Of a stretch of DNA of 64,000 nt, positions 15,257-24,783 are shown one piece after another (the first letter of the stretch is position 1; each line of letters starts with the position of its first letter). The stretch is from Humibacillus sp. DSM 29435 (GTDB taxonomy: Bacteria; Actinomycetota; Actinomycetes; Actinomycetales; Dermatophilaceae). A model generated the notes under the pieces. It searched no databases. It had not been told where the DNA came from and saw nothing but the letters and a program-made list of their open reading frames with translations. The stretch spans positions 120,494-184,493 of the forward strand of contig NZ_MAST01000003.1 of the NCBI RefSeq assembly GCF_001758225.1. Reading direction: 5' to 3'. A program made the translations under genes and the position numbers.

Positions 15257-16207
15257 TCAGAAGGGCCGGCCGCCCACCGACTCGACGCTCGCGCCGAGCC
15301 AGTGCTCGATGAGCCGCTTGGCGATGGAGATCCCGCTCGGGGTGCGGATCTCGTCACTGCGCAGGGCGGCCACGTACTCGTCGCGGGTGACCCAGCGCGC
15401 CTCGGCCATCTCCACCGGGTCGAGGCGCAGCGTCGGGTCACGGGTGGTGGCGATGAACCCGATCATGACCGACGCCGGGAACGGCCAGGGCTGGTTGCCG
15501 AGGTAGCGGGCCTGGTCGACGACGACCCCGACCTCCTCCATGACCTCGCGGGCCACAGCGGCCTCGAACGACTCCCCCGGTTCGACGAAGCCGGCCAGCA
15601 CGGAGAAGCGCCCCTCGGGCCAGAGGGGCGAGCGTCCGAGCAACAAGCGGTCGTCGGAGTCGACGACCGCCATGATCACGGCCGGGTCGGTGCGAGGGTA
15701 GTGCTCGCTGCCCTCGGCCGTGCAGCGACGCACCCAGCCGGCGTTGACCGGCTCGGTGAGCGCTCCGCAGCGGGGGCAGTGGGTGTTCCGCGCGTGCCAG
15801 TTCGCCAGCGCCAGCGTCGTGGTGAAGACACCGGCGTCACGGTCTGAGAGCTCGCTGCCGACAGCGCGCAGACCCACCCAGGAACCGTCGGAGCCGTCGG
15901 CCCAGTCTGCGCCGTCGATCGGGTCGCTCATCACGACGGCGAGGTGGGCCCGGCCCTCGTCGTCGCGCCCCAGGTCGACGACGAGTCGCTCGACATCGGC
16001 CGGCTGCGGGGCGCTGAAGGCCAACGTCACCGCACCGCTGTCGTCACGGACGACCTCGAGCAGCTCACCGCGCAACCGCACGACGCGCGTGCCCCGGTCG
16101 GCGAGCAGCCGCTCGACGAGCCCGTCGTCGCGGCGTTCGAGGCCCGCCCGGTCGAGGGCCCCGCGGGAGAGCGCCAGATCGGTCAGGACGTCGTGAGTCG
16201 GTAGCAC
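15257..16207 (-). CDS. nudC: NAD(+) diphosphatase NudC
   Basis: A 316-residue NudC, which hydrolyses NAD(H) to NMN(H) and AMP and can remove NAD caps from RNA. The zinc ribbon is CPRCGALTEP with a second partly degenerate pair (RRCTAEGSEHYPR). The NUDIX box reads GFVEPGESFEAAVAREVMEE, followed by the NudC-specific NQPWPFPASVMIGF, equivalent to the usual SQPWPFPxS. The C-terminus has the expected IAKRLIEHWL helix. GTG at 16207 is used, with only a weak GGAAG site. The gene converges on the mycoredoxin gene with a 33-base gap. It corresponds to Rv3199c. Confidence 0.95.
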   Translation of the reverse strand: MLPTHDVLTDLALSRGALDRAGLERRDDGLVERLLADRGTRVVRLRGELLEVVRDDSGAVTLAFSAPQPADVERLVVDLGRDDEGRAHLAVVMSDPIDGADWADGSDGSWVGLRAVGSELSDRDAGVFTTTLALANWHARNTHCPRCGALTEPVNAGWVRRCTAEGSEHYPRTDPAVIMAVVDSDDRLLLGRSPLWPEGRFSVLAGFVEPGESFEAAVAREVMEEVGVVVDQARYLGNQPWPFPASVMIGFIATTRDPTLRLDPVEMAEARWVTRDEYVAALRSDEIRTPSGISIAKRLIEHWLGASVESVGGRPF

Positions 16208-16288
16208 GCTTCCAGCCTAGGCCGGTTCGACCTGCGTGGCCCCGCCCACCTCCCACGTTCAGGGCCCCGTGCCGCCTACCGTGAAGGG

Positions 16289-17791
16289 GTGACCCGCAGT
16301 CCGCTCTTTCTCGCTGCCCTTGCGAGCTCGGCCGTGCCGGGCCTCGATCCGGTGTCTGTCGAGGGTGTGCACACCCGACCCGACGACCCGTTCGAGGTCG
16401 CCCACATCCATGACAGCCAGGACCGTCTCTGGGCGGTCAAGGTGCCGCGCACCCAGGCCGCCGGCGCCACCCTCGAAGACGTCACGCGCCTGTGTCAGCT
16501 GCTCGGACGACGTCTCGAGGTTGCCATCCCGATGGTGCGCGGCCAGGTGACCGTGCCCGAGGGCCGTGCCGTGGTCTACCCCCGGGTGCCGGGGCGTCCG
16601 CTCGACTTCGCCAGCCTCCCTCCGGGGCCGCTGGCCGGTGAGGTGGGGCGCGCCCTGGCCCACATCCACAACGTCGAGCACCTGCTGTTCGAGGAGGCCG
16701 GACTGGTCTCCTACGACGCCGAGGGCCGCCGACGACGTCAGCTCTCAGAGCTCGACCGGGCCGCCGCCACCGGTCACGTGCCGACCAACCTGCTCACCCG
16801 CTGGGAGCGCGCGCTCGAGGACGTCTCGCTGTGGCGGTTCGCCCCCTGCCCGGTTCACGGCACCTTCGTCGGCGAGAACGTGCTGGCCTCGTTCGACGAC
16901 GAGGGGGATGCCGGCACCGGGCGGGTTCGGGGCGTGCTGGCGTGGGAGGAGGCGCACATCGGCGACCCGGCTGACGACTTCGCCGAGCTGATCGCACGGG
17001 CCTCCCCCGACGCTGTCGACTCGGTGCTGGAGGCCTACGCCCAGTCTCGGGTCGAGCGGCCCGATGCCAGTCTCGTGACGCGGGCTCGTCTGGCGGGTGA
17101 GATGAGCGTCGTGCGCACCCTGCTGCGCGCGCTCTCCGCCGGCCTGCTGGGCGTGGTCGAGCAGGCGTCCGAGGCGTTGCGCGACCTCGACGAGCAGACG
17201 GGGGCCGAAGACCGCCGCCACGAGCAGGAGGACGCCGCCCGGCTCGAACGGGACCGCCTCGAACGCGCCGAGGCCTTCGCGGCCGCCGAGGCCGCCGCGG
17301 GCCGGTCCCGCCCTGCGGACCTGCCCGATGACGCCCCCTGGGAGGCCACCGCCCCCCACGTGCCGTCGTTCGGCTCCGAAGCGGAGGCGCCGGCCGAGCT
17401 CGCCCCCTCGACTGCCGTTGCGGAGTCCGCTGCCGATGCCATCCCGAACGATCCTGTGCAGGCCGACGGCGACGCGACCCAGCCGCACGTCACGGCCGCG
17501 CATCGGGGGGAGGACGCCGCGCCGGTGCTCGACCGGCATGACGCCACCTCGTTCGAGATCGACCAGGCCGAAGCACTTCCCGATAGCGGCGGTGCCAGTA
17601 GTGACAGAAGTGACAGCAATGCCGGCGGTGACGGAGATGCGGATGCGGCATACGGGGTGGTGTTCGACGAGCACGAGGGCGCGTCCGCGTTCGTTCCCAC
17701 CGTTCCCGCCGATCCCGCCGATCCCGCCGATCCCGCCGATCCCGCCGGCCCCAACGACTCGACCGGCGGACCGTCCACCACCTCCGGCTGA
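16289..17791 (+). CDS. Aminoglycoside-phosphotransferase-like kinase with acidic low-complexity tail
   Basis: A 500-residue protein. The first about 300 residues form a phosphotransferase (APH/choline-kinase) fold: nucleotide-binding lysine in LWAVKVPRTQ, catalytic loop PCPVHGTFVGENVLASFD and the metal-binding WEEAHIGDPADDFAELI. The usual HGD is HGT here, so the catalytic aspartate is missing or replaced. A long helix follows (ERDRLERAEAFAAAEAAAG). The last about 170 residues are acidic, Ala/Pro-rich and repetitive, ending in four PAD units encoded by a 9-bp repeat near 17709-17745. The GTG at 16289 is the only start before a stop in the other nearby frame. Substrate unknown. It diverges from nudC. 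Confidence 0.75.
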   Translation: MTRSPLFLAALASSAVPGLDPVSVEGVHTRPDDPFEVAHIHDSQDRLWAVKVPRTQAAGATLEDVTRLCQLLGRRLEVAIPMVRGQVTVPEGRAVVYPRVPGRPLDFASLPPGPLAGEVGRALAHIHNVEHLLFEEAGLVSYDAEGRRRRQLSELDRAAATGHVPTNLLTRWERALEDVSLWRFAPCPVHGTFVGENVLASFDDEGDAGTGRVRGVLAWEEAHIGDPADDFAELIARASPDAVDSVLEAYAQSRVERPDASLVTRARLAGEMSVVRTLLRALSAGLLGVVEQASEALRDLDEQTGAEDRRHEQEDAARLERDRLERAEAFAAAEAAAGRSRPADLPDDAPWEATAPHVPSFGSEAEAPAELAPSTAVAESAADAIPNDPVQADGDATQPHVTAAHRGEDAAPVLDRHDATSFEIDQAEALPDSGGASSDRSDSNAGGDGDADAAYGVVFDEHEGASAFVPTVPADPADPADPADPAGPNDSTGGPSTTSG

Positions 17792-17854
17792 CCGCGCTGC
17801 CGGAAGGGCCGGCAGCCGACACCGACTCCGACTCCAACTCCGACTCCGGGATCA

Positions 17855-17891
17855 CTACGTCACTGACCCGCCCCACGCATCACTGACGTAG
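17855..17891. other. Inverted repeat between convergent genes
   Basis: CTACGTCA at 17855-17862 pairs perfectly with TGACGTAG at 17884-17891 around a 21-base loop. It lies between the stops of the phosphotransferase and AdnB genes. It could be a weak terminator or a protein site; no T-run follows. The rest of the 17792-17960 gap shows only a CCGACTCC repeat. Confidence 0.4.
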
Positions 17892-17960
17892 CCGACCCGC
17901 ACCCAGACCGACCGAGCGATTCCAACGGCACAGGACGGGCCGCGCTGACGGCGCGGCCGG

Positions 17961-20900
17961 TCAGTCGGGAACGGCGCGCAGCAGGTCAGCGAGCTGCGCG
18001 GCATCCGGCACGTCGGGTCGTACCGTGCTGCCGTCGGCCGCGTAGTAGAAGGCCGCGTCGACCTGCTCGGGTTCCAGCCCGCGCAGCCGGGTGAAGGCAA
18101 CGGCGTAGGCCCCCAGCTGCAGGGCGCGCACGCGCGCGTCCTCCCCGGTCGGCCGCCGACCCGTCTTCCAGTCGACGACCGTGTAGCCACCGTCGTCGCG
18201 GGCGAAGACGGCATCGATGCGGCCCCGCACGGCGATGCCGTCGATGAGGGTCTCGATCGACATCTCGATCTCGTCGGGGATCCGGCCGGCCCACTCACTC
18301 TCGAGGAACAGCTCCTTCATGCGCGGTAGCGCGAGGTCTCCTGCCTCCGCATCGTCGTCGGCGCTGCCGGGCAGGTCGAACAGGTCGACGAACGACGCCC
18401 GGGAGTAGTGCTGCTCGACCCAGGCGTGAAAGGCCGTGCCCTGTCGGGCCGCAAGTGCCGGTGGCCCCGGCATCGGTCGTCGCAGGGACATCGCGAAGGC
18501 CTGGGCGTCACGGGCGAGCGCCACGATGTTCGAGGCCGACAGGTGGCGGGGCAGGCTGACCAGGGCCTCACCGCTCTGGCGCCGCGCCGCCTGCTCGGCC
18601 AGGAGCAGGTGCAGGTCGCCACGACGGGGGTCACCCACCAGCTCGTGGTCTTCGGCGGACCGCGCCGCGACCAGCCGGTCAACCACCTCGAGCAGGGCAG
18701 TCCGTCGCGTCGCCATCGGGTCGTAGGGGAACTGACCCGAGACAGCGTGCGCGAGGTGCGGGTTCGGCGGCGAGACGAGCCCGCCCTTGCCGTCGTCGAC
18801 GGCGAGCGGCGCCGGCGCCCAGGCGGAGACGCGCAGACGGGGGCCCAGCTCGTCGATGAGCTCGCGCAGGAACCGCGACGGAGCACAGAGCCCCTTACGC
18901 GTCGCCCCCCAGAAATGGGTCGAGAGCAACAGCTGCGACCGGGCGCGGGTGAAGGCCACGTAGGCGAGCCGGCGTTCCTCGGCCACGGCGTGCGCTCCCC
19001 CGGCGAGCGCGAACGACTCGAGGTCGCGACCGAGCGACTTACGGTCGGACGGCCCCCTCCAGTCGAGGTGCGGCAACCCGTCGCGGTCGCCCCGCAGGTC
19101 GTAGGGAACGGAGTCGATTCCCGTGAGCCAGCCGAGGTCTTTCGGGCGTCCGGTTCCGACCCAGTCGCCCTCCGCTGCGGTGGTGACCCGCACGGCCCTC
19201 GCCGAGTGGTCGGGAAACACCGACTCCACCAGGGCGGGGACGGCCACAAGGTCCCACTCGAGGCCCTTGGCCGCATGAACGGTGAGCACCTGCACGGCTT
19301 CGCTGGCGGCTTCGACGTGACCGGCGTCGAGGCCCCGCTCCTGGTCGCGTGCGGCATCGAGCCAGGCGAGAAAGCCCGCAAGCGTCGGCCGGTCGGACGT
19401 CATCGCGTACCGGGAGGCGACGTCACCGAAGGCGTCGAGGTGCACCCGCGCCGTGGAAGCGGTGTGCTCGGGTCGAGACAGCACCTCGATGTCGAGGCCG
19501 AGGGCCCGCTCGGCCTGCGCGACAAGGTCGATCAGCGGCAGTGCGGTGAGACGTCGCAACGACCGCACCACCTGGGCCAGCGCGGTGAGGCGGGCGAGCG
19601 CGGCGTCGCTGACACGGGCTCCGCCCCGGCTGACCCAGCCGGGTCGAGGCAGCTCGTCGAGCGCCTCGACGAGCCTGGCGGCGTCGGCGCTGTCGGGGCT
19701 GAGGTCGGCGTGGCGCAGACCTTCGGCCACCCCCCCGACGGCGCCGGATGCCAGCCCTTCGCCGCCTCGGTCGACCCCCCGGTTCCTCCCCTGCTCGCCA
19801 CCCTGCTCGCCACCCTGCCCGTCACCCTGCTCGCCACCCTGCCCGTCACCCTGCTCGCCACCCAGCGACATGACGCCCTGGGTGGCCGGCGGATGACCCA
19901 CTCGCCACGGTCTCGCGTGCAGCTCCCTGGCCCAGGCCCACAGCCCGTCGAGGTCGGCTGCCCCCAGACGGGTGACCGGGCCCGTGAGGAGGCGCATCAG
20001 CTGGTCTCCCCGCGAGGGGTCCTGAACGACCCAGAGGATGGCGACGAGGTCACCGATCTCGGGAGTCATCAGCAACCCGCCCAGGCCCACCACCTCAACG
20101 GGCAGGTCCGCGGCGCGCAGGGCGTCGATGACGAAGGGGAAGTGCGAGCGGCGCCGGCACAGCACGGCCGCCGTCAGGCCCGTGCGCCGCCCGCTCGGGG
20201 AGCGCCACCGTTGCGCGATCCACTCCGCCACGTGGGTGGCCTCGGCCTCGATGCCCTCGAGCCGGGCCACGTACACCGTGCCGTCACCCGCGCCGGGCCG
20301 GGGCGTGAGCGGCTTGACGTGGGCTGCGGCGAGGGGGGCCGCCGTGATGTTCGCGGCCTCGAGCACGAGACGGTCGTTGCGCCAGCTCGTCGACAGCGGA
20401 AGCACCTGGGCGAGCCCGCCCGCGTCGGCGAACTCGGTCGGGAACCGCGTCAACGTCGTGGCACTCGCCCCCCGCCAGCCGTAGATCGACTGGTTCGGGT
20501 CACCCACCGCCGTGAGGGCAACCGTGTCACCACCACCACCGGCGTCACCAGCACCTTCAGCCCCGTGGAAGAGGGAGCGCAGCACGGCGAGCTGGGCCTC
20601 GGAGGTGTCCTGGAACTCATCGAGCAGCACCGCCCGAAACCGTTGCCGCTCGATCTGCCCTACGAGGGGAACCCTCGATGCCAGCCGGGCCGCGACAGCC
20701 ATCTGGTCGGCGAAGTCGAGCGACTCCCTCGTTCGCTTCAGCGCCTGGAACTGCTCAACCACGGGCAGCACGGCCCTGCGCTCGCGCAACACCGCGAGCG
20801 CGCTGCGCACCCCGGCCAGCGAACCTGGCCCGTCACCGTCGGGAAGGGAGTCGACCCGGGCGATCACCTCATCGAGATGGGCGCTGACCTCCTCCGGCGT

Positions 20901-21461
20901 GCGTACGTGCTCGGCCATCTCACCCGCCAGCGACATCACCGCGTCGATGATCGTCGACTCGGCCTTGGAGACACCGGCCATCGGGCCGTCGTAGCGGCTC
21001 ACCGCCTCGGCTGCGAGCTGCCAGGCGCCGGCCTCGGTGAGCACCCGGAACTCGGGCTCGATGCCCACCCGCAGGGCATGCTCGCGCACCAGCCGTCCGG
21101 CGTAGGAGTGGTAGGTCGAGACGGTCGGGGTGCCGCCGAGCACCTCGGCCCCCGTTCCGTCGTCGGTGGGTGGAGACCAGAGGCCGGTTCTGACCAAGGC
21201 CCGCAGCCGGGTGGTGATGCGCTGTGACAGCTCGGCCGCAGCCTTGCGGGTGAAGGTCAGCCCGAGCACCTGGTCAGGCTCGACGAGCCCGTTCGCGACG
21301 AGCCACACCACCCTGGCGGCCATCGTCTCGGTCTTGCCCGACCCTGCGCCCGCCACCACGAGCAGTGGCCGCGGCCCGGCCTCGATCACGGCGCACTGTT
21401 CGGTCGTCGGGTTCGGCTGGCCGAGAGCCGCGGCGATGTCGAGCGCAGAGTGACGGGTCAC
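17961..21461 (-). CDS. adnB: AdnB, helicase-nuclease subunit of AdnAB
   Basis: A 1166-residue UvrD-like motor fused to a RecB-type nuclease, the AdnB half of the actinobacterial AdnAB end-resection machine. Motifs: NPTTEQCAVIEAG (Q motif), VAGAGSGKTETMAARVVWL (Walker A), LDEFQDTSEAQ (Walker B), GDPNQSIYGWRGA, LTVHAAKGLEW and YVAFTRARSQL. The C-terminal nuclease has GTAFHAWVEQHY and RIDAVFARDDGGYTVVDWK with the DWKTG core. The GTG at 21461 overlaps the adnA stop by four bases. A Gly/Gln-rich insertion at about residues 530-565 is encoded by tandem repeats and looks like a flexible loop. M. tuberculosis Rv3201c is the counterpart. Confidence 0.95.
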   Translation of the reverse strand: MTRHSALDIAAALGQPNPTTEQCAVIEAGPRPLLVVAGAGSGKTETMAARVVWLVANGLVEPDQVLGLTFTRKAAAELSQRITTRLRALVRTGLWSPPTDDGTGAEVLGGTPTVSTYHSYAGRLVREHALRVGIEPEFRVLTEAGAWQLAAEAVSRYDGPMAGVSKAESTIIDAVMSLAGEMAEHVRTPEEVSAHLDEVIARVDSLPDGDGPGSLAGVRSALAVLRERRAVLPVVEQFQALKRTRESLDFADQMAVAARLASRVPLVGQIERQRFRAVLLDEFQDTSEAQLAVLRSLFHGAEGAGDAGGGGDTVALTAVGDPNQSIYGWRGASATTLTRFPTEFADAGGLAQVLPLSTSWRNDRLVLEAANITAAPLAAAHVKPLTPRPGAGDGTVYVARLEGIEAEATHVAEWIAQRWRSPSGRRTGLTAAVLCRRRSHFPFVIDALRAADLPVEVVGLGGLLMTPEIGDLVAILWVVQDPSRGDQLMRLLTGPVTRLGAADLDGLWAWARELHARPWRVGHPPATQGVMSLGGEQGDGQGGEQGDGQGGEQGGEQGRNRGVDRGGEGLASGAVGGVAEGLRHADLSPDSADAARLVEALDELPRPGWVSRGGARVSDAALARLTALAQVVRSLRRLTALPLIDLVAQAERALGLDIEVLSRPEHTASTARVHLDAFGDVASRYAMTSDRPTLAGFLAWLDAARDQERGLDAGHVEAASEAVQVLTVHAAKGLEWDLVAVPALVESVFPDHSARAVRVTTAAEGDWVGTGRPKDLGWLTGIDSVPYDLRGDRDGLPHLDWRGPSDRKSLGRDLESFALAGGAHAVAEERRLAYVAFTRARSQLLLSTHFWGATRKGLCAPSRFLRELIDELGPRLRVSAWAPAPLAVDDGKGGLVSPPNPHLAHAVSGQFPYDPMATRRTALLEVVDRLVAARSAEDHELVGDPRRGDLHLLLAEQAARRQSGEALVSLPRHLSASNIVALARDAQAFAMSLRRPMPGPPALAARQGTAFHAWVEQHYSRASFVDLFDLPGSADDDAEAGDLALPRMKELFLESEWAGRIPDEIEMSIETLIDGIAVRGRIDAVFARDDGGYTVVDWKTGRRPTGEDARVRALQLGAYAVAFTRLRGLEPEQVDAAFYYAADGSTVRPDVPDAAQLADLLRAVPD
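19791..19864. repeat. Tandem repeat coding a Gly/Gln linker in AdnB
   Basis: Alternating CCTGCTCGCCAC and CCTGCCCGTCAC units, 12 bases each, run for about six units. They are read on the minus strand as GGEQ and GDGQ repeats. The array is in frame and lengthens a loop in the AdnB motor region. Confidence 0.88.
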
Positions 21462-24400
21462 AGCGACTCCCCCTCGGGCTGTACGGGGCACGACGACTTC
21501 AGCGCGCAGGTCTTGCACCAGCTGCCGGCGGTGGCCGTGAAGTCGGCCGCGCCCATGCCGTCAGCGGTCGCCTCGACCAGGGCCCGGGCCCAGCCGGGGT
21601 CAGGTGCCTGCCCGAGCTGTGCCTGTTGCTGCACACTCGGTTTGAGCCCGGAGAGCCCGGCCTTGCCGATCTGCACCAGCGCCGCCCCCGCGCTCTGGTC
21701 GCCGAGTGTCTCGAACGCGCCCGCCTCGACCGCCACCTGGTAGGCACCGAGCTGGCCGTGCTGCTCGAGGTCGGCCTGGGTCGGTTTGCCGGTACCGGTC
21801 TTGAGGTCGATGATGCGCAGCCGTGAGCGGTCGTCGCGTTCGATGCGGTCGACCCGACCACTGAGCTCGGCCCGGCCCACCGTCACCCGGAAGTCGGTCT
21901 CGATACCGACCGGCGCCCAGCCCTGCCCCTCTGCGATGACGCGGTAGGCCACGTAACGCGCCACCATGTCGTGCGCCTCCTGGCGTTTGCGGTCGGTGAG
22001 CCAGCCGGGACGCAGACCGAGGCGGCCCCACTGCGAGTCGACCTGTGCGCCCAGAGCGGCGATGTCGGCGTCGGGGTGCTCGGCCACGATGTCGTGCACC
22101 AGGGTGCCGATGGTCGCGGCTCCCTGGGAGGGGCCCTCACCCCCCACCGCGGACAGGAACCAGCGAACCCCGCACTGGCGGAAGTACTCGACCTTCGACG
22201 GCGAGACCCGCACGAGCTCGTCGGGGGCCCGCACCGAACGGTCGCTCGTCAGTCCCCGAAGGGCCCACCACGAGCCCGGGTCGGCGCCGGCCACCCCCGA
22301 CCGGGCCGCCTGCGCCAGCAGGCCGATCGCCGGCTCCGACACACCGGGGTCGGGGCTGACCGCCTCGCGCCGCAGCTCCCCCACGAGCCCGGTGAGCGTC
22401 ATCGCCCGGCCGACCTCGGTGTGGGCCCGCACCTCGTCGTCGATACGGCTGTCTCTACCGTCGCCCCTACCGGCTCGGTCATCGGCCCCCTCGGCTCCGT
22501 CGTCATCTCTGGGGTCGACCAGGTCGAGGTAAGGCGACGGCTGCTCGTCCTCGTTGCCGACCGCCGTGACCACGAGCCGCTCGGTGGCCCGGGAGATCGC
22601 GACGTGGAACAGCCGCGTCTCGTCGTAGCGCACGGCGGCCTGAGCAGCCCGGAAGCCGTGGGGGCGACCTGACACGACGTCGACGAGGTCTTCGGATCCG
22701 AGCACCGACCCCCGCAGCCGCAGGTCGGGCCAGACGCCCTCCTGCACCCCGGCGACCACCACGATGCGCCACTGCCGCCCTGCCGCGGTCTGAGGGGTGA
22801 GCAGCTCGACGGCCGCGCCGGCCTGGGCTCGCGGGGCGAGCGTGTCACCGGGAACGTCCTGGCCGGTGATGTGGTCGACGAACTGGTCTGGCCCGGCCTG
22901 CGGCAGGCGGTCGACGAAGGCGCCGGCCGCCTCGAAGAGCGCGAGCACGGCGTCGAGGTCACGGTCGGCACGTTCGCCGCCCGGTCCCCCGCCCAGGGCC
23001 GTGCGCCGCCACGTCTCAGCGACCCCTGACCCCTGCCACACGGCCCAGAGCACCTGCTCGGCACTGACCCCGGCCGCCCAGCGCCCGTCGTCGGCGATGG
23101 GAGCCGCAGCGACCCCTGCCGCCAGGGCGGCGGCGACCCGGGCCGCCGCCCGAGCGGGCGTTCCCATCACCACAGCCCGGCCGGGTTCGACCAGCAGCTC
23201 GGCGAGCAGCTCGTCACTCGACCGAGCGCCACCGGCGGCCAGCTCGTCGTGGCGAAGCAGTCGACGCAGGCGACGCAGGCTCACGGCATCCGAACCCCCG
23301 ATCGGCGACAGCAGGAGGTCGGCCGCTCGAACCGGGTCGATCTTGTGGTCGCCACCCGAGTGCCGCGCCCGCGAGATCGCCAACGACTCCTCGAGGATGA
23401 CGAGCAGCGGACGCACAGCAGTCTCGTCGCGCACGGGCGTCTCGGTGGCGGGGGCCGTCACCGGAACGCCACCCGAGGCGAGCAGACGGCGCAGGGTGGC
23501 GGCCCGACCCGAACCTCGCACGATGACGGCCATCTCGTTCCAGCCGACACCCTCGACGAGATGCGCCCGGCGCAGCAGGGAGCCGATGTGGCTGGCCTCC
23601 TGGGCGACCGAGCGCAGCAGGGCGACATCGACACTGCCGACACTGCCCGTCTCTGCTCGGCTGGCCGCGCCCCGCTGGGCCCCCCCGCCGAGGGCCCCGA
23701 TACGGCGACTGACGCGAAGGGCCACTGCGGCGACCGACGCGGGCAACCGGGCGCTCGCGCCGAGGATGACCGTCTCGCTCTGCACGGACCGGGTCGACGG
23801 CACGCCCGGTCGAGGGTCGGGCCCCAGCTCACGCCAACCGTCGGCCAGAAACCGCGGGTCGGCACCGCGGAAGGTCTGCACCGCAGAGTCGGGGTCACCG
23901 AGCAGCACCATGCGCGGCCCGGCCGGGGCGATCACCCGCAGCAGCCGCGCCGCGGCTGACGTCAGCTCCTGCGCGTCGTCGACCACGATGAGGTCGAGTC
24001 GCTCGTGCAGCCGGGCGAGCGCCTGCTCGTCGTCAGCGAGCAGGTCGGCGGTCGCCGTCAGCACCCAGGCCGGGTCGTAGGCGCCGTGTCGGCTGAAGGA
24101 GGTCACCTCGTCGTACTCGCGCAGCACCTGCGCGGCCGCGACCCACTCCGCACGGTCGTGCCTCAGCCCGAGCTCGTGCAGGTCGGCCGGGACGAGGCCG
24201 TGCTCCACGGTGCGCATGAGCAGGTCACGCAGCTCGTTTCGAAAGCCCCGCGTCGTCAGGGCATCACTCACGGACGCCGGCCAGCTCGGCCCGGGGGCGT
24301 CACCGGCTGCGTGGCCGGCGAGCAGGTCGCGCAGGATGACGTCCTGCTCAGGGCCGTTGAGCAGGCGCGGCGCCGGGTCGCCGCGCAGGGTGGCCTCGGC

Positions 24401-24715
24401 GCGCAGCACGCCGAACCCGAACGCCTGCCAGGTGCGCGCCAGTGACTCGGTCGACGTGCCGTCGAGCCGGGCCGTGACTCGTTGCCGCAGCGCCGCGGCC
24501 GCCGACCGGCTCGAGGTGAGCACCAGGCAGGCGTCGGCCCGGGTACCCGATCGCACCGCCGAGACCACGGCCTCGACGGCGAGCGTCGACTTGCCCGTTC
24601 CGGGCCCACCGAGCACCCGCAGCACCTTCGCCGACGAGTCGAGCACCCGCTGCTGCGTCACGTCGAGAGGCGCCGCGTCGGCCACGAAGGCTGGCGCGCG
24701 ACGGAGGATGACCAC
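21458..24715 (-). CDS. adnA: AdnA, helicase-nuclease subunit of AdnAB
   Basis: A 1085-residue partner of AdnB. The N-terminal motor has LGGPGTGKSTLAVEAV (Walker A), LIVVDDAQELTSAAARLL (Walker B region) and LGDPDSAVQTFRGADP. The C-terminal nuclease domain has GTLVHDIVAEH, RVDRIERDDRSRLRIIDLKT with the DLKTG core, and the iron-sulfur cysteines: one in YFRQCGVRWF and three in WCKTCALKSSC. The GTG at 24715 directly follows an in-frame TGA, so no longer start exists. The stop overlaps adnB as GTGA, so the subunits are translationally coupled and likely made in equal amounts. It corresponds to Rv3202c. Confidence 0.95.
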   Translation of the reverse strand: MVILRRAPAFVADAAPLDVTQQRVLDSSAKVLRVLGGPGTGKSTLAVEAVVSAVRSGTRADACLVLTSSRSAAAALRQRVTARLDGTSTESLARTWQAFGFGVLRAEATLRGDPAPRLLNGPEQDVILRDLLAGHAAGDAPGPSWPASVSDALTTRGFRNELRDLLMRTVEHGLVPADLHELGLRHDRAEWVAAAQVLREYDEVTSFSRHGAYDPAWVLTATADLLADDEQALARLHERLDLIVVDDAQELTSAAARLLRVIAPAGPRMVLLGDPDSAVQTFRGADPRFLADGWRELGPDPRPGVPSTRSVQSETVILGASARLPASVAAVALRVSRRIGALGGGAQRGAASRAETGSVGSVDVALLRSVAQEASHIGSLLRRAHLVEGVGWNEMAVIVRGSGRAATLRRLLASGGVPVTAPATETPVRDETAVRPLLVILEESLAISRARHSGGDHKIDPVRAADLLLSPIGGSDAVSLRRLRRLLRHDELAAGGARSSDELLAELLVEPGRAVVMGTPARAAARVAAALAAGVAAAPIADDGRWAAGVSAEQVLWAVWQGSGVAETWRRTALGGGPGGERADRDLDAVLALFEAAGAFVDRLPQAGPDQFVDHITGQDVPGDTLAPRAQAGAAVELLTPQTAAGRQWRIVVVAGVQEGVWPDLRLRGSVLGSEDLVDVVSGRPHGFRAAQAAVRYDETRLFHVAISRATERLVVTAVGNEDEQPSPYLDLVDPRDDDGAEGADDRAGRGDGRDSRIDDEVRAHTEVGRAMTLTGLVGELRREAVSPDPGVSEPAIGLLAQAARSGVAGADPGSWWALRGLTSDRSVRAPDELVRVSPSKVEYFRQCGVRWFLSAVGGEGPSQGAATIGTLVHDIVAEHPDADIAALGAQVDSQWGRLGLRPGWLTDRKRQEAHDMVARYVAYRVIAEGQGWAPVGIETDFRVTVGRAELSGRVDRIERDDRSRLRIIDLKTGTGKPTQADLEQHGQLGAYQVAVEAGAFETLGDQSAGAALVQIGKAGLSGLKPSVQQQAQLGQAPDPGWARALVEATADGMGAADFTATAGSWCKTCALKSSCPVQPEGESL

Positions 24716-24783
24716 TCACGGATTCCATCACAGCCCGCCGACGGAGGCGGCCCGCTGCCCCACCACGCCGAACGGCATCCGTC

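Noticed and set aside
18408..21227. A 939-codon open frame antisense to adnB, and many other long frames antisense to real genes
   Set aside because: GC-rich codon bias keeps the opposite strand open. The products are Arg/Gly/Pro-rich without motifs, while the minus strand encodes a complete helicase-nuclease.
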